Assembly (NCBI RefSeq): GCF_000428945.1
Contig: NZ_AUAX01000005.1
Coordinates: 372,001 to 436,000, forward strand
Direction of reading: 5' to 3'
Length of the DNA: 64,000 nucleotides
Source of the DNA: Hamadaea tsunoensis DSM 44101
GTDB taxonomy: Bacteria; Actinomycetota; Actinomycetes; Mycobacteriales; Micromonosporaceae
Shown here: positions 17,596 through 24,848 of the stretch, in pieces
How positions within the stretch are numbered: the stretch's first letter is position 1
Layout of the letters: each line of letters starts with the position of its first letter
Position numbers and translations under genes: made by a program
The notes under the pieces: model-generated
The model's input: only the letters and a program-made list of their open reading frames with translations
Told to the model about the DNA's origin: nothing
The model's database searches: none

Positions 17596-17829
17596 TCAAT
17601 CGCCGAGGCGCTGCTTGACCTGGACGATGTTCGGGTTGGTCATGGTCGTGCCGTCGGCGAACAGGACGGTCGGCACCGTCTGGTTGCCGCCGTTGACGCT
17701 CATGACGAACTCGGCGGCGGCCGGGTCCCGCTCGATGTCGATCACCGTGTAGCCGATGCCTTCGCGGTCCATCTGGGACTGCAACCGGTGGCAGTAGCCA
17801 CACCAGGTGGTGGAGTACATCGTGACCAT
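17596..17829 (-). CDS. mrx1: mycoredoxin Mrx1-like glutaredoxin
   Basis: 77 residues from ATG 17829 (GGAGG 10 bases upstream; an in-frame ATG at 17865 has no such site). The active site is WCGYC near residues 9-13, and the 'NGGNQTVPTVLFADGTTMTNP' block is characteristic of actinobacterial mycoredoxin 1, which reduces mycothiol mixed disulfides using mycothiol. It is divergent from uvrD2, the arrangement seen around Rv3198A. Cytosolic redox repair role. Confidence 0.93.
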   Translation of the reverse strand: MVTMYSTTWCGYCHRLQSQMDREGIGYTVIDIERDPAAAEFVMSVNGGNQTVPTVLFADGTTMTNPNIVQVKQRLGD

Positions 17830-17898
17830 GGTCGGGAAACCTCCGAGATCGAGCCGGTGTCGCATCAGGTGCTACCCGTAACGTCGCACCGGCCTGGA

Positions 17899-20061
17899 AT
17901 GATGCCAGCTGTGGCGCGTGACTCCGGAGGTTCCCTCCCCAGACCGGACGCCGGCCCGGCCGCATCGCTGCGCGGCCTGGATCCGGAGCAGCTGGCGGCC
18001 GTGACGGCGCCGGCGGGGCCGGTGTGCATCCTGGCGGGTGCGGGCACCGGCAAGACGCGGGCGATCACCCACCGGATCGCCCACCGGGTCACCACCGAGC
18101 AGGTCGAGGCCAGGCACGTGCTCGCCGTCACCTTCACCGCCCGCGCCGCGGCCCAGCTGCGCGAACGGCTCGCCGCTCTCGGCGCGACCGGGGTCGCCGC
18201 GCGGACCTTCCACGCCGCCGCCCTGCGCCAGCTGCGCTACTTCGCCCCGCGGCTGCTGCGCGGCCGGGCGATGCCCGAACTGGTCGACAGCAAGGCCCGG
18301 CTCATCGGCCTGGCCGCCACCCGCGCCGGCATCCGGGCCGACCGCACGACCGCCCGCGACCTCGCCGCCGAGATCGAATGGGCGAAGTCGTCCCTGGTCG
18401 AGCCGGACGAGTACGAGGTGCAGGCGGCCAAGGCGGCCCGCGAGGGGCCGCTGACGCCGCCCGAGATCAGCGCGGTGTTCACAGCGTACGAGCAGGTCAA
18501 GCGGCGGGCCGGAGCGATGGACTTCGAAGACCTGCTGCGCGCCATGGTCTGGGGGATCGAGGAGCACTCCGACGTCGCCGAGCAGGTCCGCAGCCAGTAC
18601 CGCCACCTCGTCGTCGACGAGTACCAGGACGTCAACCCCCTGCAGCAGCGCCTGCTGGAGGCCTGGCTGGGCGGCCGCCGCGACCTCACGGTCGTCGGCG
18701 ACGCCGCCCAGACGATCTACTCGTTCACCGGCGCCACGGCCGCCTACCTCATCGACTTCCCCCGCCACCACCGAAACGCCACCGTTGTACGCCTTGTCCG
18801 CGACTACCGGTCGACCCCGGAGGTCGTCGGGCTGGCCAACCACGTCATCCGGCAGGCGACCGGGCAGGAGGCGCGGCTGCGGCTGGACCTGATCGGCCAG
18901 CGGCCCAGCGGACCCGCGCCGGACATGCGTACCTTCCCGGACGAGGTCGCCGAGGCGAACGCGGTGGCCGCCCGCTGCCGGGAGCTGATCGCCGCCGGGA
19001 CCCCCGCCGCCGAGATCGCCGTCCTCTTCCGGGCCAACGCCCAGTCGGAGGCCTACGAGGAGGCACTGGCCGAGGCGCAGGTGCCCTACGTCGTCCGCGG
19101 TGGCGAACGGTTCTTCGAGCGCGCGGAGGTACGCCAGGCGATGGTCGCCCTGCGCGCGGCCGGCCGCTCCGTGCCAGAGGGGGCCGACGTGCCCGACGCG
19201 GCCGCCGACGTGCTGCGCGGCCTCGGCTGGGAACCCGCGCAGCCGCCGTCCGGCGGGGCCGCCCGCGAGCGGTGGGAGGCGCTGGCCGCCCTGCACCGGC
19301 TGGCTCAGGAGTCCCGGGCGGCGACCCTGGCCGACTTCGCCGCCGAACTGGGCCGCCGCGCCGACGCCCAGTACGCCCCGACCATCGACGGCGTGACCCT
19401 GGCCAGCCTGCATTCGGCGAAGGGGCTGGAGTGGGACGCGGTGTTCCTGGTCGGCCTGGTCGAAGGGACGCTGCCGACCGCGTACGCGAAGACGCCCCAC
19501 GCGGTCGAGGAGGAGCGGCGGCTGCTCTACGTCGGGATCACCCGGGCCCGGCAGTGGTTGTGGCTCAGCCACGGGCAGGCGCGGTCGCCGGGTGGCCGGG
19601 CGCGCAAGCCGTGCCGGTTCCTGCCGCAGCTGACGGGCGAATCGGCGTCGACCGTGCGGGCCCGGCGGGAGGCGGCCAAGGTCGACCGGCGCCGGGCGAT
19701 CGCGGTCTCGTGCCGGATCTGCGGCACCACCCTGCTCGGCGGCGCCGAACGGAAACTCGGCCGCTGCTCGGGCTGCCCCGCCGACGTGGACGAGCAGATC
19801 CTGCAGAAACTGCACGAATGGCGTACGCGGGTGGCGGCGGCCCAGCAGGTTCCGGCGTACGTGGTGTTCACCGACGCGACCCTCACCGCGCTGGCCGAAC
19901 GCCGTCCCACCAGCACCGATGACCTGCTGGCCATCGCTGGGGTGGGGCCGCGGAAGATCGAACTCTATGGTGCCGCTACATTGGCCCTGCTGGGTGGGGC
20001 TGACGTGGACGAACTTACAGTCGATCTTGTCGCCGAAAAAAACTTGGCAACAGAACCGTAA
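17899..20061 (+). CDS. uvrD2: ATP-dependent DNA helicase UvrD2
   Basis: 720 residues. Walker A AGAGTGKT (46-53), motif II VDEYQD, 'GDAAQTIYSFTGA', 'LHSAKGLEWD' and 'LYVGITRARQWLWLS' are all intact SF1A motifs. The C-terminal part has the tetracysteine CRIC...CSGC region and an HRDC domain ('ALAERRPTSTDDLLAIAGVGPRKIELYG'), the two features that define mycobacterial UvrD2. Start ATG 17899; ATG 17902 and GTG 17911 are alternatives, since no strong ribosome site is visible. The whiB7 promoter appears to lie within the last codons. Confidence 0.93.
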   Translation: MMPAVARDSGGSLPRPDAGPAASLRGLDPEQLAAVTAPAGPVCILAGAGTGKTRAITHRIAHRVTTEQVEARHVLAVTFTARAAAQLRERLAALGATGVAARTFHAAALRQLRYFAPRLLRGRAMPELVDSKARLIGLAATRAGIRADRTTARDLAAEIEWAKSSLVEPDEYEVQAAKAAREGPLTPPEISAVFTAYEQVKRRAGAMDFEDLLRAMVWGIEEHSDVAEQVRSQYRHLVVDEYQDVNPLQQRLLEAWLGGRRDLTVVGDAAQTIYSFTGATAAYLIDFPRHHRNATVVRLVRDYRSTPEVVGLANHVIRQATGQEARLRLDLIGQRPSGPAPDMRTFPDEVAEANAVAARCRELIAAGTPAAEIAVLFRANAQSEAYEEALAEAQVPYVVRGGERFFERAEVRQAMVALRAAGRSVPEGADVPDAAADVLRGLGWEPAQPPSGGAARERWEALAALHRLAQESRAATLADFAAELGRRADAQYAPTIDGVTLASLHSAKGLEWDAVFLVGLVEGTLPTAYAKTPHAVEEERRLLYVGITRARQWLWLSHGQARSPGGRARKPCRFLPQLTGESASTVRARREAAKVDRRRAIAVSCRICGTTLLGGAERKLGRCSGCPADVDEQILQKLHEWRTRVAAAQQVPAYVVFTDATLTALAERRPTSTDDLLAIAGVGPRKIELYGAATLALLGGADVDELTVDLVAEKNLATEP
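20036..20049 (+). promoter_or_regulatory. WhiB7-type promoter element (A-tract plus -35)
   Basis: Seven A residues (20036-20042) are followed one base later by TTGGCA (20044-20049). WhiB7 activates its own promoter through an AT-rich tract placed a few bases upstream of the -35 hexamer, so this is the likely start of the whiB7 leader transcript. The -10 is not clear. The element overlaps the 3' end of uvrD2. Confidence 0.5.
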
Positions 20062-20170
20062 AATCGTTTGCGCCGTCTTTAGCAGGCGGAATAACCTTCG
20101 GTCACACCACTTCGAGCGGCGTGGGAAACGCTGCCCGACGACGACGAGAGCAGAGATGGAGGCGAGCCAG

Positions 20171-20500
20171 ATGCTGAACGTGACTTTGACGTCGCAGCGT
20201 CCGTGGCTGGCGTCCCTGTGCCCGTCGCCGATCGGCGCGGTCGCCGCGATCAGCCCGAACGGTGTGTCCTACCTGCCGGTCCTCGTCGAGGGCCACGTCA
20301 TCGGCGGCGTTTCGCCGGTGGCCGCGCCGCGGCCGTATGCCGTCCCGAGCCAGGAGTCCCTCCAGGCCCCGGGCGCCAGCGGTAGCCACGCCACCACTCT
20401 GACCATGATCAAGCCGGAGACCGTCCGGACGCAGGGACTGCAGAAGCTGCCCACGTTCGATGGATTCCGCGGCGTTCCGCCTCGAGGTAGGCCGGTCTAA
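20171..20500 (+). CDS. whiB7 leader ORF (109 aa)
   Basis: ATG 20171 (GGAGG 8 bases upstream; ATG 20156 also in frame) reads MLNVTLTSQRPWLASLCPSP... and ends PPRGRPV-TAA at 20500, between uvrD2 and whiB7. No protein family is recognised. In mycobacteria and other actinobacteria whiB7 is controlled by a translated upstream ORF whose disturbed translation prevents termination. Here the last codons (DGFRGVPPRG) overlap an antiterminator arm, and a strong terminator follows 22 bases after the stop. So its translation, rather than its product, is likely what matters. It is much longer than the short mycobacterial uORF, so a functional peptide is not excluded. Confidence 0.65.
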   Translation: MLNVTLTSQRPWLASLCPSPIGAVAAISPNGVSYLPVLVEGHVIGGVSPVAAPRPYAVPSQESLQAPGASGSHATTLTMIKPETVRTQGLQKLPTFDGFRGVPPRGRPV

Positions 20501-20536
20501 CACAGACCACCGGCACACTTCGAGGCCGCGGAACCC
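20463..20536 (+). promoter_or_regulatory. whiB7 antiterminator helix
   Basis: GGATTCCGCGG (20462-20472, inside the leader ORF) can pair with CCGCGGAACCC (20526-20536) with one mismatch. The second strand overlaps the 5' arm of the terminator (20522-20532), so the two folds exclude each other. A ribosome delayed early in the leader ORF would leave the first strand free and favour read-through into whiB7. Confidence 0.55.
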
Positions 20537-20567
20537 GCACACCGGGATCCGCGGCCTCATTTATTTG
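20522..20567 (+). terminator. whiB7 leader terminator (attenuator)
   Basis: GAGGCCGCGGA (20522-20532) and TCCGCGGCCTC (20548-20558) form a perfect 11-bp stem with a 15-base loop, followed by ATTTATTTG. It lies between the leader ORF stop and whiB7, as expected for an attenuator. Confidence 0.8.
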
Positions 20568-20618
20568 CACCGCACAGCCCTGGGACACCCCCTGAAGGAA
20601 GAAGAGGTGAGTAGGACT

Positions 20619-20975
20619 ATGAGTCTGGCGTTGGCCCCTCTCGACATCACCGTCGAGCTGGGTGCGGAGCTGCCCTGCCGGAAGTTCGACCCCGACCTGT
20701 GGTTCGCCGACGCTCCAGCCGAGCTGGAGCTGGCCCGGGCCCTCTGCGGCGAATGCCCGCTGAAGGCCGAGTGCCTGGCGGGCGCGCTGGAGCGGGCCGA
20801 GCCCTGGGGCGTCTGGGGTGGTGAGATCTTCGAGCGTGGGGCGATCGTGGCGCGCAAGCGGCCGCGTGGCCGTCCTCGCAAGGAGGACCTCGCCCGGGAC
20901 GCCGACCTGCGGGCCGAGACCGTCGCCCGGGTGGCGGAGGTCACCGGCCGCGAGTCGGTACGCCTCGCCGCCTGA
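20619..20975 (+). CDS. whiB7: WhiB7-type redox-responsive antibiotic-resistance regulator
   Basis: 118 residues from ATG 20619 (GTG 20607, better placed behind AAGGAAGAAG, would add 4 residues). Cysteines C20, C43, C46 and C52 bind the [4Fe-4S] cluster; EPWGVWGGEIF (61-71) is the WhiB sigma-A-binding turn, and RGRPRK (83-88) is the AT-hook unique to WhiB7. It activates intrinsic resistance genes with SigA. A 30-residue charged extension follows the AT-hook, longer than in M. tuberculosis WhiB7. Expression is probably autoregulated and attenuated by the leader above. Confidence 0.95.
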   Translation: MSLALAPLDITVELGAELPCRKFDPDLWFADAPAELELARALCGECPLKAECLAGALERAEPWGVWGGEIFERGAIVARKRPRGRPRKEDLARDADLRAETVARVAEVTGRESVRLAA

Positions 20976-21065
20976 TCGGCAGCTTCGCACAACACCAGCC
21001 GGTCTTACCGGCAAGGAAAAACCTGAACCCGCCGGACGGCGGACCGAAAAGAAAAGAGAAGGAAG

Positions 21066-21221
21066 ATGAATCAGATCAACGGTCTCACCGAGATGTATCT
21101 AATGAACGAAGCGCTGACCCGGGCCCGAATGACGGAGCCTCAGGCCGAGGCTCCCCGCACCGCTCGCCGCATCGCCATGAAGGCGCGCCGCAAGCAGGCC
21201 CGTACGTTGGGCAACCTCTGA
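21066..21221 (+). CDS. small basic protein downstream of whiB7 (51 aa)
   Basis: ATG 21066, preceded by GAGAAGGAAG, opens MNQINGLTEMYLMNEALTRARM... and ends TLGNL at 21221. The first half is a mixed helix and the last 20 residues are strongly basic (RTARRIAMKARRKQARTLG). No family is recognised. It lies 90 bases after whiB7 on the same strand and before a strong terminator, so it is probably cotranscribed with whiB7 and induced with it. Confidence 0.6.
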   Translation: MNQINGLTEMYLMNEALTRARMTEPQAEAPRTARRIAMKARRKQARTLGNL

Positions 21222-21237
21222 TACACCGGTGATCTCC

Positions 21238-21268
21238 AGCCCGGTCCGCGAGAGCGGACCGGGCTTTA
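21238..21268 (+). terminator. intrinsic terminator of the whiB7 unit
   Basis: AGCCCGGTCCGC (21238-21249), a GAGA tetraloop and GCGGACCGGGCT (21254-21265) form a perfect 12-bp hairpin followed by TTACTGT. Confidence 0.8.
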
Positions 21269-21314
21269 CTGTCCGTTCGCCCTTCGGGCGAGACGAGGGC
21301 ACGTCGGCCCTTAT

Positions 21315-21382
21315 GCGACGTCCGGCAGCACAGAGATCCTCAAACGCTTCGCGCTTGCGGATCTTGCACTGCCGGACGTCGC
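21315..21382. repeat. long three-tier stem-loop, intergenic
   Basis: Outer arms GCGACGTCCGGCAG (21315-21328) and its exact complement (21369-21382) enclose a second pair AGATCC/GGATCT and an inner GC-TTC-GC tip, giving a nearly continuous 68-base hairpin. It lies in the convergent gap between the whiB7 unit and the kinase-like gene, after the terminator. Function unknown: extragenic palindrome, minus-strand terminator or small RNA. Confidence 0.65.
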
Positions 21383-21426
21383 GGCCGAGTGCGGGGCGGT
21401 TCATCCGCCTGCCTCGGTAGGAGCCC

Positions 21427-22755
21427 TCATTCCTCCTCATACCCGGGGAGGTAGCTGGTGATGATCTCGCCGTAGTGGGCCTTGGCCTCCAGCTGGCAGA
21501 GGACGCCGATGGTGCCCATCGTCACGCGCTGGATCATCAGGTACGCGGGCGGCAGGTTCAGTTGCCGGCCCATCGCGTACGCGGGGCTGCGCGGGCTGGC
21601 GATGCGGGCCGCCTCTCCCCGCAGCCACGAACGGGTGAACCGGAATTCCTCCGCCCGCAACGGTTCCAGCATCGGCTGGATCCAGTCCAGGATGGCCGCC
21701 GCGTCGATGTCCACATCGGGCTTGACGAAGCCTTCGTCCCGCAGTCCGGTGAGGACGGCGTCGGCGTCGCCGGCCAGCGCGAGCCGGGTCAGCCGGCCGA
21801 TCGGGGCCGGCAGGCCGCCGGGGAGCCGGGCGACCGCCCCGAAGTCGATCACGCCCAGCCGGCCGTCGGGCAGCAGGCGGAAGTTGCCCGGGTGCGGATC
21901 GGCGTGCAGCATGCCGGCCCGGGCCGGGGCGGAGAACGCGAAGGTCGCGAGCAGCTGCCCGGCCCGGTCCCGGTCGCCGACCGTGCCGGAGTTGATCACG
22001 GCGCTGATCGGCTGCCCCTCGACCCATTCGGTGACGAGCACCCGGGGCGACGACTTGAGCACCCGCGGGATGTAGAACTCCTTGTCGTCCGCGTACGCCT
22101 CGGCGAAGGCGGTCTGCGACGCGGCTTCGAGGTCGTAGTCGAGCTCCTCGACGACGCGCTCGCGCAGCTCGGCGACGAGGGGCTTCACATCGAGCCCCGG
22201 CTGGATCACGCCGAAAAGGGCCGAGAACCGGGCGAGCTGCGCGAGGTCGGCGATGAGCGCGTCCCCGGCGCCGGGGTACTGCACTTTCACGGCGACGGGC
22301 AGCCCGGCCCTCCGGCGGGGCAGCTTCCACACCGCCCGGTGCACCTGGCCGATGCTGGCGGCCGCGGCCGGATGGTCGTCGAACGAGACGAAAAGCGACC
22401 GCCAGTCCTCGCCGAGCTGCCCGGCCAGTACCTTGTGGACGGACGCGGCCGGCAGTGGCGGGGCGGCTTCCTGGAGCTTCGTGAGCGCCTGACGGTAAGG
22501 GCCGGCCAGCTCCTCGGGCAGGGCGGCCTCGAAGACGCTCAGCGCCTGGCCGAGCTTCATCGCACCGCCCTTGAGCTGGCCGAGAACGCTGAACAGCTGC
22601 TCGGCGGTGCGCTCCTGGATCCCGGCGGCGACGACGTCGGCGGCCATGCCCGTCACCCGCTTGCCGAACCCGAGAACGGTACGCCCGGCGAAGCCCAGCG
22701 GAAGGGAGGCGAGCTTGGCTGTGCGGGCGACGGCCCGGCGCGGGATCTCGGTCAC
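21427..22755 (-). CDS. ABC1/AarF (UbiB-type) kinase-like protein
   Basis: 442 residues from GTG 22755 (GAGGGAGA 8 bases upstream). UbiB-family marks are the KxGQ motif in 'GGAMKLGQALSVFE', 'AAAASIGQVHRA' (the Ala-rich loop that replaces the protein-kinase G-loop), 'VAVKVQYP' with the ATP-binding lysine, 'HADPHPGNF' and 'VIDFGA'. The family are atypical kinases/ATPases linked to lipid or quinone metabolism. The orthologous position next to whiB7 in M. tuberculosis is Rv3197, reported to bind macrolides. Convergent with the whiB7 unit. Confidence 0.9.
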   Translation of the reverse strand: MTEIPRRAVARTAKLASLPLGFAGRTVLGFGKRVTGMAADVVAAGIQERTAEQLFSVLGQLKGGAMKLGQALSVFEAALPEELAGPYRQALTKLQEAAPPLPAASVHKVLAGQLGEDWRSLFVSFDDHPAAAASIGQVHRAVWKLPRRRAGLPVAVKVQYPGAGDALIADLAQLARFSALFGVIQPGLDVKPLVAELRERVVEELDYDLEAASQTAFAEAYADDKEFYIPRVLKSSPRVLVTEWVEGQPISAVINSGTVGDRDRAGQLLATFAFSAPARAGMLHADPHPGNFRLLPDGRLGVIDFGAVARLPGGLPAPIGRLTRLALAGDADAVLTGLRDEGFVKPDVDIDAAAILDWIQPMLEPLRAEEFRFTRSWLRGEAARIASPRSPAYAMGRQLNLPPAYLMIQRVTMGTIGVLCQLEAKAHYGEIITSYLPGYEEE

Positions 22756-22840
22756 CGTGCCATTCTCCCTCATCCGGCCCGGTGACTTGGGTATCGACGG
22801 TGGCGCGTGAGCACGTCGGCACTCTCCGCTACATGGCGGT

Positions 22841-23719
22841 TCAGGGCGGGCAGTGGCAGGCGGGGTGGCGGTCCCAGCGGCGTACCGCGATCTCGTGCGG
22901 GCCTTTGATGTCGACGCTGGCCCCGACCAGCACCGGTGGTTCGCCGTCGAGCAGCGCCACAGCCTCGGCGACCACCCGTCCCGCCGCCGTGTACGCGGTC
23001 GCGGCCGAACACGGCTCACCGGTGATGTCCGGCGGCAGCTGCTTCTCCAGCCTCGGCCAGGCCGGGTCGCGGTCCGCCCGGCGCAGTCGCAGGCAACCCA
23101 GGCACGGTCCCAGGTTCGGCACCTGGAGCGGACCGACCGTCACGATCCCCTCATGCACCACGACCTGCAGGTACGGCCGGGGGCCGGGGTCGGCCGGGCG
23201 GCCCGCGGAGACCTCCACGTGCAGCGAGGACGACGCCACGCGTACGCGGGGATGGTCGTGACCGGCCAGCCGGTGGCCCGGACTGCGCGCGGCGACCCTG
23301 CCCACCCCGGCCTCGCGCAGGCCTTCGGCGATGAGCCGCGGCAGCAGGCCGGCGCCGCCCACGACCACGCGGCGGCCACCTCGGCGGCGCATGATGTCGG
23401 CGGGCCGGTCGTGATCGAGGGCGAGGGCACCGGCCTCGGGACCGGCGACGGCGAGCTGGTCGGCGGCGATCAGCAGGCCGTGCGCCGCGAGATCGGCCAG
23501 CAGCGTCCGCGCGGCGGTGCCGTCGATGCCCAGCCTTGCGGCGGCGTCGACCAGGTCAGGCTCGGTACGCGAGCCGTCGAGGAGGTCGAGCAGGCGGCCG
23601 GCGGCCGGGTCGGCGAGTTCGAGGACCACGGCGCGGCGGTGGCCGACGCCGAGCTGCACGCGGTGCCGGTCCCGCCACAGCGGGCGGATGCCGGGGAGGA
23701 GCGCGGGGCGAGCCTTCAC
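22841..23719 (-). CDS. ThiF/TOMM-cyclodehydratase-like protein (Rv3196-type)
   Basis: 292 residues from GTG 23719. An N-terminal winged-helix-like part (1-85) is followed by a weak nucleotide-binding segment ('RRVVVGGAGLLPRLIAEGLRE') and a C-terminal region with 'NLGPCLGCLRLRR' and a terminal 'HPACHCPP', which together give four cysteines for a structural zinc. This resembles the E1-like leader-binding proteins of azole-peptide pathways and the protein at this place in M. tuberculosis (Rv3196). No precursor peptide gene is seen, so the biochemical role is open. Three DnaA-box-like sites lie in its upstream region. Confidence 0.7.
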   Translation of the reverse strand: MKARPALLPGIRPLWRDRHRVQLGVGHRRAVVLELADPAAGRLLDLLDGSRTEPDLVDAAARLGIDGTAARTLLADLAAHGLLIAADQLAVAGPEAGALALDHDRPADIMRRRGGRRVVVGGAGLLPRLIAEGLREAGVGRVAARSPGHRLAGHDHPRVRVASSSLHVEVSAGRPADPGPRPYLQVVVHEGIVTVGPLQVPNLGPCLGCLRLRRADRDPAWPRLEKQLPPDITGEPCSAATAYTAAGRVVAEAVALLDGEPPVLVGASVDIKGPHEIAVRRWDRHPACHCPP

Positions 23720-23757
23720 AGCCTCAAGTGTGGTGGCGCTGTCGGCCCGTGGACGAG

Positions 23758-23820
23758 TTATCCACAGGCTGTGTATACGCCGACGGCCAGTTATCCACAG
23801 AACACAGCGAGTTATCCACA
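23758..23820. promoter_or_regulatory. cluster of three perfect DnaA-box sequences
   Basis: TTATCCACA occurs at 23758-23766, 23791-23799 and 23812-23820, each as (A/G)GTTATCCACAG or close to it and all in one orientation, 33 and 21 bases apart. They lie 39-101 bases upstream of the ThiF-like gene (minus strand). TTATCCACA is the strong E. coli DnaA box; actinobacterial boxes are usually TTGTCCACA. Confidence 0.65.
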
Positions 23821-23882
23821 GCTACGGGCACCCGCCGCCGGGGTCACCGGCAGCGGGAGCCACGGGTTTATCGCTGCGTGTC

Positions 23883-24038
23883 TCAGGCCTTGCCGAGAAT
23901 GCGGTTCACCGTGGTGCCGCAGACCGGGCACGGGCCCTTCGCCATCCGCATCCCCGTCTTCGAGACACTGACGGTTCCCTTGAAGTCGCGCTTCTCCTTG
24001 CACTTCACGCAGTACCCGTTGTACGTCTCTTCAGCCAC
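23883..24038 (-). CDS. DUF5679 zinc-ribbon protein (51 aa)
   Basis: A short frame from GTG 24038 with GGAGGGG just upstream: MAEETYNGYCVKCKEKRDF ... GPCPVCGTTVNRILGKA. Two CxxC pairs (C10/C13 and C37/C40) make a small zinc ribbon. The family is widespread and conserved in actinobacteria; no function is established. It sits in the conserved whiB7-UPF0182 neighbourhood between the ThiF-like and metalloprotease genes. Confidence 0.88.
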   Translation of the reverse strand: MAEETYNGYCVKCKEKRDFKGTVSVSKTGMRMAKGPCPVCGTTVNRILGKA

Positions 24039-24311
24039 GATGCCCCTCCTGTTGCCTTCTCCACCCGGAATTGCGACGGGTCCGCCCGGAAGTGTGCCTT
24101 CCCCAACGTTCCGGATTTGTCAGGTACGCCGGGACACGCCGGGCGCTCTCCCGATGATCTTCAGATGATTTGCCGGTTTCCCGCTGAATGCGAAGAAAAA
24201 AGGCGCCGGACGGGTCTTGCGGACCCCTGGACCCGGCCCGCTACCGTCCAACGCATGAACCGCCGGAACGTCACCCTCGGCGTCGGCTGAACCTGCCATC
24301 TGGCACACGCG
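24039..24311. other. divergent gap with a possible leaderless 11-codon ORF
   Basis: Between the DUF5679 and YgjP-like genes. TACCGT (24242-24247) lies 7 bases before ATG 24255, which opens MNRRNVTLGVG-TGA (to 24290), 21 bases before the YgjP-like start. This may be a leader peptide or chance. Nothing else is recognisable. Confidence 0.3.
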
Positions 24312-24848
24312 ATGGCCGGCCCCCAGCAAACGCCCCTCGTAGAGGTGCGGCGCAGTACGCGCCGACGCCGGACGGTCGCCGCCTATCGCGAGGGCGAGCG
24401 GGTCGTCATTCTGATGCCGAGCCAGTTCTCCCGGGCGGAGGAGTCGGCCTGGATCGACAAGATGCTGGCCAGGCTGGAGGCGAAGGAGAGCCGGGGCCCG
24501 CGGTCCGACGACGCGCTGACGGCCCGGGCCGGCCAGCTCGCCGCCCGCTACTTCGGCGACCACGGCACCGCCGCCGTCCCGGCCGGTGTGCGCTGGGTCA
24601 GCAACCAGCGCGGCCGGTGGGGCTCCTGCTCGTCGGACGAGCGCACGATCCGGCTGTCGGACCGGTTGCGCGACATGCCGGCCTGGGTCGCCGACTACGT
24701 GCTGATCCACGAGCTGGCGCACCTGATCGAGCCGAACCACGGCGCGGCGTTCTGGCGCCTGGTCGGGCGCTACCCGAAGACCGAGCGCGCCCGAGGCTTC
24801 CTGGAGGGAGTCGCCGCCGTCGCCGGCGACGCGTACGCCGAGGACTAG
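24312..24848 (+). CDS. YgjP-like metallopeptidase (DUF45)
   Basis: 178 residues. The zincin motif HELAH is in 'VLIHELAHLIEPNHGAAFW', with the third ligand H in NHGxxFW, and the family block 'WVSNQRGRWGSCSSDERTIRLS' precedes it. The family is predicted to be zinc-dependent proteases related to the M48/SprT type; E. coli YgjP is its model. No signal peptide, so cytosolic. Its stop overlaps the convergent DUF2342 gene by 4 bases. Confidence 0.9.
   Translation: MAGPQQTPLVEVRRSTRRRRTVAAYREGERVVILMPSQFSRAEESAWIDKMLARLEAKESRGPRSDDALTARAGQLAARYFGDHGTAAVPAGVRWVSNQRGRWGSCSSDERTIRLSDRLRDMPAWVADYVLIHELAHLIEPNHGAAFWRLVGRYPKTERARGFLEGVAAVAGDAYAED

Noticed and set aside
20171-20500. Leader ORF as an ordinary independent gene
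   Set aside because: It cannot be excluded, but the terminator and competing helix placed at its end fit a regulatory leader better; listed as a CDS with lower confidence.
22841-23719. Thiazole/oxazole-modified peptide cluster
   Set aside because: The ThiF-like protein matches a conserved core gene, and no precursor peptide, YcaO or dehydrogenase gene lies nearby.
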